A DNA stretch of 13,406 bases from Candidatus Aminicenantota bacterium. Lineage in GTDB: Bacteria > Acidobacteriota > Aminicenantia > UBA2199. Below the pieces are notes generated by a model, which saw only the letters and a list, made by a program, of their open reading frames with translations, ran no database searches and was not told the DNA's origin. The first letter of the stretch is position 1. The number at the start of each line of letters is the position of its first letter. The stretch is from NCBI GenBank assembly GCA_030612495.1, contig JAUWNT010000054.1:1-13406 (forward strand), given 5' to 3'. Below are positions 6,651-13,406 of the stretch, in pieces. A program made the translations under genes and the position numbers.

Positions 6651-7310
6651 ATGAAAGAACAAGAAAGGAATCTAATTAAAAAGAATTTAAAAAAATCTTC
6701 TATATTAATTATAATTTTATTTATTATTGGGCTTGTTGGGTTATTTAAGGGTGTATCAGAATTCAACAGGCAATATGATTTGAATTCATCATATCTTAAA
6801 ATAATATCAAAAAAAGCAGCAGAACTTACAAAACAGGTTAATATAAATAAGAAAAAACTGGATCAATATAAATATATGGAATTCAAAGTAAATGCATTTG
6901 AAACCAAATATCCCCTGTTTTCTAAAATCCTTGATACTACTTATATTAAAAGCCAAAAATATGGTTTCCACCCAAATCTTATTCTCGGAATAATGCAAGT
7001 AGAAAGTGCATTTAAACCGGAAGCTATTTCGCATAAAGGTGCTTATGGACTAATGCAGATTAATTATTTTGCATGGAAGAATGAATTGTCAATTGATAAA
7101 GATCGTATTTTCGATATTGATTATAATGTAGAACTAGGATTACAAATTTTAAAAACATACTACAATGAATCAGGGGGGGATATTTTTAGAGCTCTTTATT
7201 TATATAATAATGGATATAAATACAATAATACAATGTATACAGAAAAGGTAAAAGCAACTCCCTTTTTTGCTGTTTTGGACAAAATGAATACTCCTTATTT
7301 ATTGAATTGA
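6651..7310 (+). CDS. Membrane-anchored lytic transglycosylase (SLT domain)
   Basis: A 219-aa peptidoglycan lytic transglycosylase, which cleaves the MurNAc-GlcNAc bond to leave 1,6-anhydroMurNAc ends. A basic N-terminus (KKNLKK) is followed by one hydrophobic helix at about residues 16-34, which anchors it with the catalytic domain outside the membrane. A helical linker (about 40-95) precedes the SLT fold. Catalytic Glu118 lies in QVESAF; GLMQI is at 133-137 and ALYLYNNG is near 181-188. The frame is open upstream to an ATG at 6522, but a consensus promoter inside that extension and the typical Lys-rich start favour 6651. No ribosome site precedes either ATG. It is convergent with truB and divergent from ackA. 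An MltE/Slt-like role is likely, but I cannot name the exact subfamily. Confidence 0.85.
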   Translation: MKEQERNLIKKNLKKSSILIIILFIIGLVGLFKGVSEFNRQYDLNSSYLKIISKKAAELTKQVNINKKKLDQYKYMEFKVNAFETKYPLFSKILDTTYIKSQKYGFHPNLILGIMQVESAFKPEAISHKGAYGLMQINYFAWKNELSIDKDRIFDIDYNVELGLQILKTYYNESGGDIFRALYLYNNGYKYNNTMYTEKVKATPFFAVLDKMNTPYLLN

Positions 7311-7316
7311 AAACTT

Positions 7317-7344
7317 TAAAAAAACAATTCATATACTTGTATGA
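7317..7344 (-). terminator. Weak candidate intrinsic terminator after truB
   Basis: Read on the minus strand just past the truB stop, TCATA and TATGA (7329-7344) can pair around a 6-nt loop. A run of seven T follows (7318-7324 on the complement). The stem is short and AT-rich, so efficiency would be poor. The location at the end of the six-gene operon supports it more than the structure does. Confidence 0.3.
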
Positions 7345-7345
7345 T

Positions 7346-8248
7346 TTAATCAGGGAAGACAATGTTTGATTTAAATCTTGTTTTATTTTCTTCTTTTTGA
7401 GCAATTGATAATAGTTTGCCCTGTTCATCAAACAACCTAAAATATATATCAGATTCAGAAGGGAATATTTTTATTACATCTTTTGCTAATAAAGGCATAC
7501 CATTTAAAACTGCATTTCTTCCCATCTGGTTTACTATTATTTTAGGAAATTCTGGGAGTAATTTTTCTATAGGAATAACAAAATCTGTAATATCCATAAA
7601 GTTTTTACTTTTAACTAATTCCTCAATTGAAACAGATTTATCTAATTCGAACTCTCCTATTCTCTCCCTTTTTAGCTCTTCAAGATAAGCTCCAACTCCA
7701 ATTTTTTGCCCTAGATCGTGAGCTATTGATCTAACATAAGTTCCAGACGAAGTTAAAGCCTCAAAGCATAGCCTGTTTTTATTTACAATTTCTCCTTTTA
7801 AGGAATAAATTTTTACTTTTACAGGTTTTAGTTCTATTTTCTTATTTTCTCTGGCATATTTATAAGATGGCTTTCCTTTATACTTTTTCGCTGAATATAT
7901 AGGTGGAACTTGCAATATTTCGCCTGTAAAATCTAATAACAATGAATTAACATCAATCTTTGTTAAATCTATTTCCTTTTTTTCAGAAGTTGGGAAGCCT
8001 TCCATATCATAAGTTGAAGTTGAGAATCCAAATTTTATTATTCCTGAGTAAAGTTTTCTCTTCTTCATGTAAAAATTAAAAAATTTTGTGGCTTTTCCTA
8101 TTCCAACCAATAATAACCCTTCTGCCATAGGGTCAAGAGTCCCAAAATGTCCAACTTTTTTTGTATTAAATAATTTTCTTATATTTACAACAATAGCATG
8201 AGAACTTATATTTTTTGGCTTATTTATAGCAACAAGTCCACTTATCAT
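7346..8248 (-). CDS. truB: tRNA pseudouridine(55) synthase TruB
   Basis: The protein isomerises uridine 55 in the T-loop of tRNAs to pseudouridine. It is 300 aa, normal for the family. The N-terminal motif GLVAINKPKNISS (4-16) and HFGTLDPMAEGLL (34-46) with catalytic Asp39 are diagnostic. Further motifs are VPPIYSAKKYKGK (near 114-126) and GTYVRSIAHDLG (near 169-180). Residues about 235-300 form the smaller C-terminal PUA-like part. Its ATG overlaps the nrnA stop in an ATGA (8245-8248), so translation is probably coupled. It is the last gene of the nusA operon. Neither rpsO/pnp nor ribF follows; instead a convergent gene ends 35 bp away. Confidence 0.96.
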   Translation of the reverse strand: MISGLVAINKPKNISSHAIVVNIRKLFNTKKVGHFGTLDPMAEGLLLVGIGKATKFFNFYMKKRKLYSGIIKFGFSTSTYDMEGFPTSEKKEIDLTKIDVNSLLLDFTGEILQVPPIYSAKKYKGKPSYKYARENKKIELKPVKVKIYSLKGEIVNKNRLCFEALTSSGTYVRSIAHDLGQKIGVGAYLEELKRERIGEFELDKSVSIEELVKSKNFMDITDFVIPIEKLLPEFPKIIVNQMGRNAVLNGMPLLAKDVIKIFPSESDIYFRLFDEQGKLLSIAQKEENKTRFKSNIVFPD

Positions 8249-9195
8249 TTAAGATGTTTTTCTATTATATTTACAACTTCTTGTTTTGCCTTTTCTATAT
8301 TTCCTTTATAGAAAAAACCTGCAGCACATTCATGTCCTCCACCATTAAATTTTTTTGCAAGAAGCAGAGAGTTAAAATTTTTCCTTGATCTTACTGACAC
8401 CCTATAATAGTCATCTCCAATTTCCTTAAAAAACAGAGTTACTTCAACACCAGTTATGGATCTTGCTATAGAAACAATATCTTCGGTTTCAATATTTTTT
8501 AAATCCAGGGTCCTTAAAAATTCTCTTTTAAATTCAATTATAGAAACTTTTTTATCCAGATGTAACTCAAGAGTGGATAATACTTTTTGCATCATCTGAA
8601 CTTTTTCATAATAATTTGAATTAAAAAGCAGGTCACTCACATCACCAGGATCAAAATTGTTATTCTTTACTAATTTTGAAGCAATGTATAATGACTTAAA
8701 GGTTGTATTAGAATACTTAAATGAGCCAGTATCAGAAGAGATAGCAGCATACAGATTATATTCAATATCTCTCGTAAATTCAATATTTAATTCAACACCC
8801 AATTCATAAATCAATTCTCCAACAGCTGAAGCCTCAGGAACAACCCAATTCAAATTTGCATGCCCTAAATTTGTTGCATGATGATCAATGCTTACTGTAT
8901 AATATTTCTCAAGATGCTTCTGACCTGTCCTAGCTTCGCTTTCTCCCTCTATTAACATAAACACATCAAATGGTTCAGGATATACTTGCCTGAATTCTAT
9001 AACATCAAAACATGGTAATTGAGTTAATGGAAAAGGTGCTTTCTCAGTATTACAGAAACAAACCTCTTTTCCCAATTGTGTTAACATTAAGTATAAAGCA
9101 AGACCACTTCCTATGCAATCTGCATCCGGGCGTATATGGGAAGTAATTGCAATTTTTTTTGATTTTTTTATTAAATTAGCAATTTTTGTTTTCAT
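8245..9195 (-). CDS. nrnA: DHH/DHHA1 phosphoesterase, NrnA-like (nano-RNase / pAp phosphatase)
   Basis: A 316-aa DHH-family enzyme expected to degrade 2-5-nt RNAs and to dephosphorylate 3'-phosphoadenosine 5'-phosphate, using divalent metal in the cytosol. Motif I is SHIRPDADCIGS (19-30), with His20, Asp24 and Asp26 as metal ligands. Motif III is SIDHH (102-106), with Asp155 in SSDTGSF. The DHHA1 substrate-binding motif is GGGHECAAG (285-293). At the motif II position, where an Asp metal ligand is usual, the sequence is LIEGESEAR with Glu83. This is a conservative change that I believe occurs in some relatives. The rbfA-nrnA-truB order is standard. The start ATG is 7 nt after the rbfA stop with only a poor ribosome site, so it probably depends on coupling. 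The family assignment is firm; the exact substrate balance is not. Confidence 0.9.
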   Translation of the reverse strand: MKTKIANLIKKSKKIAITSHIRPDADCIGSGLALYLMLTQLGKEVCFCNTEKAPFPLTQLPCFDVIEFRQVYPEPFDVFMLIEGESEARTGQKHLEKYYTVSIDHHATNLGHANLNWVVPEASAVGELIYELGVELNIEFTRDIEYNLYAAISSDTGSFKYSNTTFKSLYIASKLVKNNNFDPGDVSDLLFNSNYYEKVQMMQKVLSTLELHLDKKVSIIEFKREFLRTLDLKNIETEDIVSIARSITGVEVTLFFKEIGDDYYRVSVRSRKNFNSLLLAKKFNGGGHECAAGFFYKGNIEKAKQEVVNIIEKHLK

Positions 9196-9202
9196 CTTAT
9201 TT

Positions 9203-9514
9203 TTAATTCTTAATTTTTTTTTCTATATCAAGAAACTGGCCGGTTGTAAAAATAATTTCAGGCACATATTTTAAATACATTTTTTTTGCAATAGATTTTT
9301 TTATTAAACCTTTTGCATTGTTTAAGTGAACTAAAAAATCATCATAATCGAGGTTTGTTGAAGAAACATAAACTTTAGCTGTTTTTAAATCTTTACTCAC
9401 ATTTACCTCTAAAAGTGTAACAAATTTCAATTTGGGGTCATCAATTTCATTAAGTAAAATATCTCCGATACAGTGTTTCAAAGTACTTGAGAATTTTTCA
9501 ATTCGAAAAGACAT
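9203..9514 (-). CDS. rbfA: 30S ribosome-binding factor RbfA
   Basis: RbfA is a KH-fold protein that binds immature 30S subunits near the 5' end of 16S rRNA helix 1 and helps their final maturation, especially in the cold. The protein is 103 aa, short because it lacks the variable C-terminal tail. Family features are RIEKFSSTLKH near the N-terminus, DPKLKFVTLLEVNVSKDL (26-43), AKVYVSS (46-52) and the KH-type AKG at 67-69. Its ATG directly follows the DUF503 stop (TAA then ATG, zero spacing), and no Shine-Dalgarno is visible, so re-initiation or coupling is likely. Confidence 0.93.
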   Translation of the reverse strand: MSFRIEKFSSTLKHCIGDILLNEIDDPKLKFVTLLEVNVSKDLKTAKVYVSSTNLDYDDFLVHLNNAKGLIKKSIAKKMYLKYVPEIIFTTGQFLDIEKKIKN

Positions 9515-9796
9515 TTAGAAATATTCTTTTTTTAAATTTATTAATTGAATAGAATAATTTGAGAACACAAAATTTTCTATTTGATTGAATGTCCTATCAC
9601 ACATTTTTTTAGAATTTGAGACAATTGCAATTGCAATCTGGATTTTCTGCCACAAATCCTGATAGTCACTCTCAATTAGAGATATATTAAATCTATTACA
9701 GAGTTTTTCTTTTAAACTTGATACTATATGCCTTTTTTCTTTCAAACTATGTGTGTTTTCAGAAAATAAATCCAAAATCATAATGCCAACAATCAT
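9515..9796 (-). CDS. DUF503 family protein (YlxP-like)
   Basis: A 93-aa small protein of the DUF503/YlxP family, whose members are usually encoded between infB and rbfA. Visible features are the N-terminal strand MIVGIMILDLF, the family motif SLKEKRHIVSSLKEKL (17-32) and NISLIESDYQDLWQK near 37-51. Its biochemical role is not established; the neighbourhood points to ribosome assembly or initiation. The start ATG overlaps the infB stop as ATGA (9793-9796), indicating translational coupling. The C-terminal half is less conserved-looking than the N-terminal half. Confidence 0.88.
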   Translation of the reverse strand: MIVGIMILDLFSENTHSLKEKRHIVSSLKEKLCNRFNISLIESDYQDLWQKIQIAIAIVSNSKKMCDRTFNQIENFVFSNYSIQLINLKKEYF

Positions 9797-12087
9797 TCTT
9801 TTTTAATTATCTCATAAGCTTCAAGAATATCATTTATCTCTATTGCATTAAAGTTTTTTATTCTTATACCACACTCTGTCCCAGCCTTAACCTCTACAAC
9901 CTCATCCTTAACCCTCTTAAGACTTTCTATTTCACCCTCAAAAACAAGATCATTACCCCGCATTACCTTAAGTTTAGACTTATTTGTTACTTTTCCCTCC
10001 TTTACAAGGCATCCAGCAATAATACCCAACTTCGAAATTTTAAATTTCTGAATGACTTCTACTTTTCCAATCATAGACTCAATATACTCTGGTTCAATTT
10101 CTCCCTTTATTGCTTTTTCAATGTCTTCGATTAAATGATATATAACATTATATAATTTTATTTCTATTTTTTCTTTTTTTGCAAGTGCTAATATTCGTTG
10201 AGGAGCTTTTACATTAAATCCAATAATAATTGATTCTGATGTTGACGCAAGTAGTATATCACTTTCAGTAATATTACCTATACCTTTGTATACAATATGA
10301 ATCTTTAAATTTTTCACACCCTTTTTTAATAAAACTTCTTCAATAACTTCTCCTGAACCAAAATTATCTGCCTTTATTATAAGAGGGAAGGATTTTATCT
10401 TATTATCTTCCATTTTTTTGAAAAGATTTTGTAAACTTAACTTTTTTTCTGCAAAAACCTCATCTTTTTTAGCCTCTTTCTGTCTTAGTTTTCTCAAATC
10501 TATTACTCTTCTCGCCTTCTCTATATCATCAACAATCTGGAATCTATCTCCAGAATCAGGAATATCTTCAAAACCCATTATTTCAACAGGTATTGGAGCT
10601 TCTGCAGAATCAAGTGTTTCTCCTGTATCATCAAAGATACATTTTATTTTCCCTATAGAATTCCCACAAATAAAATAATCTCCCTTTTTTATTTTACCAT
10701 CTTGAATTAAAACACTACCCACTGGTCCAAGGTTTGTATCAAGACGAGATTCAATTACTGTACCTCTTGCTTGAACATCTTTATATGATTTTAGTTCCTG
10801 CATTTCTGCTACAAGAGTTATCATCTCAAGCAGGGAATCGAGATTTTTATTGAATTTTGCTGAAATCTCGACACACACTACTTCTCCGCCCCACTCTTCT
10901 ACTAAAACATTGTTTTGACTTAATTCCTGCTTCACTTTATCAGTGTCAGCACTATCCATATCAATCTTATTAATTGCAACAATAATAGGGACTCCCGCAG
11001 CTAAGGCATGATTTATTGCTTCAATTGTCTGAGGCTTTACTCCATCATTTGCTGCAACAACAAGCACAACAATATCAGTGACTTTTGCACCACGTGCTCG
11101 CAAATTTGTAAATGCTTCATGACCTGGTGTGTCTATAAATATTATATTATTACCATCTATATTTAATTTGTAAGCACCTATGCTCTGAGTAATTCCACCC
11201 ACCTCTTTATCTGCAATTCTTGTCTTTCTTAGTGAGTCAAGCAGGGTTGTTTTACCATGATCAACATGCCCCATTACTGTAACAACAGGACATCTTTTTA
11301 CTGATTTGGATTTACTCTTCTCAATATGACTGAAAAACACATAATCTTCATAAGAAGTTATTTCAACCTTAACTTCAAACTGTTTACATATTTCCTTAAT
11401 ATCCTCAATACCGATTATATCGTTAGATAAATATTCCTTTTTAAGGCATTTTATCTTTTCCTCAACATGTTTTAGTTTTATATTCAATTTTTCACAAAAC
11501 TCTCTTAAAGTAACTAAATCTGAAATTTTAATGATTTTAGGAAGGTTTAATTCTTCAGTTTTTTGCTTCTTTACATCATGAGGCTCTTTACTTTTTTTTT
11601 CTTTTAATGGCTCAGGTTGTTTTGGTTCTATCTTTTTCTTTTCTTCTTCTTTTATCTCTTTCTTTTTTTCTATTTTTAACTTTTCTTTTTTTTGAACAAT
11701 TTTCTTTTCTTCTACCTTTTTGTCAATCTTATCCTCTTTTACTTCAGTTTTTTGTTTTCCCTTATCTCTTAATTCCTCTTTCTTTTTAATTGTAGGCTCT
11801 TTTTTTTGAGGGGCTTTCTCTTTTATCTCTTTTTTTTCTTCAGTACTCTCTTTTTTTACAACCTTTTTTAATCCTTTTTTCTTCTTTTTCTCAACATTGT
11901 TGAACTTATCTACTATTTTAGCATATTTATCAATATTACCAGAAAATTCCCGTAATAATTCAAGTTGTTCCATAGAAATTACAGAAGAATGCGATTTTAC
12001 TGGTACATTCTTCTTTTCAAGAAAATACATTGCCAATTTGTTTGATATTTTAAACTTTTTTGTGGCTTCATGTAATTTTATGCTCAA
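9793..12087 (-). CDS. infB: Translation initiation factor IF-2
   Basis: This GTPase delivers initiator fMet-tRNA to the 30S subunit and promotes 50S joining. It is 764 aa. A short IF2_N-like helical module (1-45) is followed by a Lys/Glu-rich linker (about 65-180) and a second IF2_N-like module (about 185-245). The G domain follows: G1 GHVDHGKT (273-280), G2 GGIT (297-300), G3 DTPGH (319-323), G4 NKID (373-376) and G5 SAK (409-411). Domains II, III and the fMet-tRNA-binding C-terminal domain complete it. The start is TTG (12085-12087), selected by GGGAG at 12095-12099 with a 7-nt spacer; no ATG fits. The ribosome site abuts the nusA stop (14-nt gap). ylxR and ylxQ, which often sit between nusA and infB, are absent. 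The linker is almost entirely K/E/Q, likely an effect of AT-rich coding. Confidence 0.97.
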   Translation of the reverse strand: MSIKLHEATKKFKISNKLAMYFLEKKNVPVKSHSSVISMEQLELLREFSGNIDKYAKIVDKFNNVEKKKKKGLKKVVKKESTEEKKEIKEKAPQKKEPTIKKKEELRDKGKQKTEVKEDKIDKKVEEKKIVQKKEKLKIEKKKEIKEEEKKKIEPKQPEPLKEKKSKEPHDVKKQKTEELNLPKIIKISDLVTLREFCEKLNIKLKHVEEKIKCLKKEYLSNDIIGIEDIKEICKQFEVKVEITSYEDYVFFSHIEKSKSKSVKRCPVVTVMGHVDHGKTTLLDSLRKTRIADKEVGGITQSIGAYKLNIDGNNIIFIDTPGHEAFTNLRARGAKVTDIVVLVVAANDGVKPQTIEAINHALAAGVPIIVAINKIDMDSADTDKVKQELSQNNVLVEEWGGEVVCVEISAKFNKNLDSLLEMITLVAEMQELKSYKDVQARGTVIESRLDTNLGPVGSVLIQDGKIKKGDYFICGNSIGKIKCIFDDTGETLDSAEAPIPVEIMGFEDIPDSGDRFQIVDDIEKARRVIDLRKLRQKEAKKDEVFAEKKLSLQNLFKKMEDNKIKSFPLIIKADNFGSGEVIEEVLLKKGVKNLKIHIVYKGIGNITESDILLASTSESIIIGFNVKAPQRILALAKKEKIEIKLYNVIYHLIEDIEKAIKGEIEPEYIESMIGKVEVIQKFKISKLGIIAGCLVKEGKVTNKSKLKVMRGNDLVFEGEIESLKRVKDEVVEVKAGTECGIRIKNFNAIEINDILEAYEIIKKE

Positions 12088-12094
12088 TATTAAT

Positions 12095-12101
12095 CTCCCT
12101 T
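12095..12101 (-). promoter_or_regulatory. Shine-Dalgarno selecting a TTG start for infB
   Basis: On the minus strand AAGGGAG is followed after 7 nt by TTG at 12087-12085. It lies entirely in the 14-nt nusA-infB gap, right after the nusA stop. The MSIKLHEATKKF N-terminus that results is typical of IF2, so the TTG start is supported by both spacing and protein sequence. Confidence 0.75.
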
Positions 12102-13163
12102 TTACAATTTTTTTTGAATCACTTTACTTCTATCTTTTATTCTGTTCGTTAACTGAATGTTCCACTTAGTCAACCTGGAAGCCAATTTTATATTTATCCC
12201 TTTTTTACCAATTGCTGAAGAAAGAGATTCTTCGGAAACTGTCACCTCAGCCCTATTATTAACACTATCTACGATATTAACATTAATAACATCAGCAGGA
12301 GTCAGAGAAGATGCAATAAATCTTTCAATAGAATTATTCCAGGCAATTACATCAACCCTTTCTCCTCTCAATTCTTTTGTTATTGAAAGCACTCTATTCC
12401 CATTCATTCCAACTATTGCACCAACAGGGTCAACTAATTTATCAACTGAATAGACAGCTACTTTTGTTTTTACTCCAGGTTCCCTTGAAATGGAAAATAT
12501 CTTAACAATACCCTCAGAAACCTCAGGAACTTCCTTTTTTATAAGTTCTACAACAAAATCATTCATATATCTCGAACCCAGGATTAGGGGGCCTTTTCCT
12601 TCAGGGAAAACCCTTTTTATATAAAATTTAACAATATCTCCTTTCTGAAAATCATCTTTTGGAGACAGCTCTTTAAAAGGTAAAATGGCTTCACCAATAT
12701 CAAGAGCTATTATTACATTATTCTTTTCAATTCTTCTAACCTCTCCTAAAAGAATTGTGCCTGTAAGAGGTAAGTATTTATCATATATCTTTTGCTGCTC
12801 TGCCTTTAAGATCTTTTTCATAATTATATGTTTTGCGGCCTGAGCTGCTACTCTTCCTAAAGTCTCTCCAGGTAAAAATATTTTTATCTCATCTCCTTCT
12901 TTTGCCTTTGAATCATATTTTAAAGCATTCTTCCAGCTTATTTCAAAACAGGGATCTTCTACTTCCTTTACTACAAGTTTTGTTACATATACTTGAATTT
13001 TACCCTTGTTTTTATCTATTTCAACCTGAACATCTGTATCCTGGTTAAAATATTTCTGAGAAACAGCTACAAGAGCTTCTTTTATGGCAGAATAAAAAAT
13101 ATCTGGAGAAACACCACGTTCCTTGCTCATTTGCTTTATACTTCTCAACAATTCTTCTGCCAT
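12102..13163 (-). CDS. nusA: Transcription termination/antitermination factor NusA
   Basis: NusA binds RNA polymerase and nascent RNA, and modulates pausing, termination and antitermination. At 353 aa it is the short form: an N-terminal polymerase-binding domain (1-125), an S1 domain (about 131-200), KH1 (about 210-277, with DPVGAIVGMNGNRV at 245-258) and KH2 (about 281-340, with SSAIGKKGINIKLASRL at 315-331). It lacks the C-terminal acidic repeats of E. coli NusA. The ATG is preceded by GAAGG with a 7-nt spacer. It is the first gene of a six-gene operon with a consensus promoter just upstream. The usual upstream partner rimP is not present; a divergent Y1 transposase gene is there instead. 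Confidence 0.97.
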   Translation of the reverse strand: MAEELLRSIKQMSKERGVSPDIFYSAIKEALVAVSQKYFNQDTDVQVEIDKNKGKIQVYVTKLVVKEVEDPCFEISWKNALKYDSKAKEGDEIKIFLPGETLGRVAAQAAKHIIMKKILKAEQQKIYDKYLPLTGTILLGEVRRIEKNNVIIALDIGEAILPFKELSPKDDFQKGDIVKFYIKRVFPEGKGPLILGSRYMNDFVVELIKKEVPEVSEGIVKIFSISREPGVKTKVAVYSVDKLVDPVGAIVGMNGNRVLSITKELRGERVDVIAWNNSIERFIASSLTPADVINVNIVDSVNNRAEVTVSEESLSSAIGKKGINIKLASRLTKWNIQLTNRIKDRSKVIQKKL

Positions 13164-13191
13164 TTATAGCCTTCATTTTACTTTATGTGCT

Positions 13192-13220
13192 ATTATAAAG
13201 AAATTTTATAGAAAAATCAA
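13192..13220 (-). promoter_or_regulatory. Sigma-70-type promoter for the nusA-truB operon
   Basis: On the minus strand TTGATT (complement of 13215-13220), a 17-bp spacer and a perfect TATAAT (complement of 13192-13197) precede nusA. The expected start near 13185 gives a leader of about 20 nt that contains the nusA ribosome site. This makes nusA the likely first gene of its operon. Confidence 0.7.
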
Positions 13221-13267
13221 GGCTTTTGTTATATTTAGTGGAAGTTCATGAGGAGATGGGTATACCA

Positions 13268-13297
13268 AAGGGGGTCAGTTCTTGATTCTTGAATTTG
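13268..13297 (+). repeat. GGGGTCAG-type leader element upstream of the Y1 transposase
   Basis: The string AAAGGGGGTCAG (13268-13279) is followed by a direct repeat, TCTTGAT TCTTGAA. From memory, GGGGTCAG followed by a TCTTGA-like stretch often lies immediately upstream of REP-associated Y1 transposase genes of the MARPLRIEYP type. It may therefore be part of the element's left end. Only one copy is seen here, and the resemblance was not checked against a database. Confidence 0.45.
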
Positions 13298-13310
13298 TTT
13301 GATCTATAAT
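13282..13310 (+). promoter_or_regulatory. Sigma-70-type promoter for the Y1 transposase gene
   Basis: TTGATT (13282-13287), a 17-bp spacer and a perfect TATAAT (13305-13310) lie 6 nt before the ATG at 13317. The mRNA should therefore start at or within a base or two of the initiation codon. The -35 box overlaps the GGGGTCAG-type leader element. Confidence 0.6.
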
Positions 13311-13316
13311 TGAGAT

Positions 13317-13406
13317 ATGGCACGTCCCCTTAGAATAGAATATCCCAGAGCCCTGTATCATATCACATCCAGAGGTAATGCCTGGATTGATATTTTTCAT
13401 GATAAA
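13317..13406 (+). CDS. REP-associated Y1 (IS200-like) transposase, N-terminal fragment cut by window end
   Basis: The 30 visible residues open with MARPLRIEYP and ALYHITSRGN, then DIFHD. This is the hallmark N-terminus of Y1_Tnp/REP-associated tyrosine transposases (HUH single-strand endonucleases). The frame is intact and runs out at the window edge, so the HUH motif and the catalytic Tyr are not visible. The start is firm because family members begin at this MARPL Met. It is divergent from nusA with 153 nt between the starts. Such genes are often single-copy domesticated enzymes acting on REP hairpins, but whether this one is active cannot be judged here. Confidence 0.85.
   Translation, partial: MARPLRIEYPRALYHITSRGNAWIDIFHDK

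Noticed and set aside
11607..11880. Low-complexity plus-strand frame opposite the infB linker
   Set aside because: It is a shadow of the Lys/Glu-rich IF2 linker, giving Leu/Phe/Ser-rich nonsense.

Overview
This 13.4-kb window is AT-rich (roughly 30% G+C by eye) and bacterial. It is densely coded, with no gap over about 210 bases between genes. The protein set suggests an uncultivated, Gram-negative-like anaerobe: a NusA-IF2 operon of the deltaproteobacterial/acidobacterial type, DUF3014, DUF4301, acetate kinase and a REP-associated Y1 transposase. Aminicenantes/Acidobacteriota or a deltaproteobacterial lineage are plausible, but the sequence alone does not settle this.

Positions 1-2742 (+ strand) carry two membrane-anchored proteins of unknown function. 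The first is a 592-aa protein with a long acidic/basic N-terminal part, one transmembrane helix and a C-terminal DUF1566-like domain. The second is a DUF3014 protein whose reading frame has no ATG, GTG or TTG where it must begin. A perfect Shine-Dalgarno places its start at an ATC codon at 1912. A consensus promoter inside a 10-bp inverted repeat lies between the two genes.

Positions 2747-6445 (- strand) carry an SDR oxidoreductase, a DUF4301 protein and acetate kinase (ackA), with ackA transcribed first. A divergent intergenic region with a 12-bp inverted repeat separates ackA from a + strand, membrane-anchored lytic transglycosylase (6651-7310).

Positions 7346-13163 (- strand) are a compact six-gene translation/RNA operon: nusA, infB, DUF503 (ylxP-like), rbfA, nrnA-like DHH phosphoesterase and truB. 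Gaps are 14 nt or less, with two 4-nt ATGA overlaps. It couples transcription elongation control, translation initiation, 30S maturation, nano-RNA/pAp turnover and tRNA pseudouridylation. nusA has its own near-consensus promoter, and rimP, ylxR and ylxQ are absent from their usual places. Immediately upstream, on the + strand, a REP-associated Y1 transposase gene begins and runs off the window.

The recurring oddity is translation initiation. Three + strand genes have a good promoter whose -10 box lies only 6-9 nt before the ATG, so their mRNAs should be leaderless. Three other genes use non-ATG starts: ATC for DUF3014, TTG for infB and TTG for the SDR.
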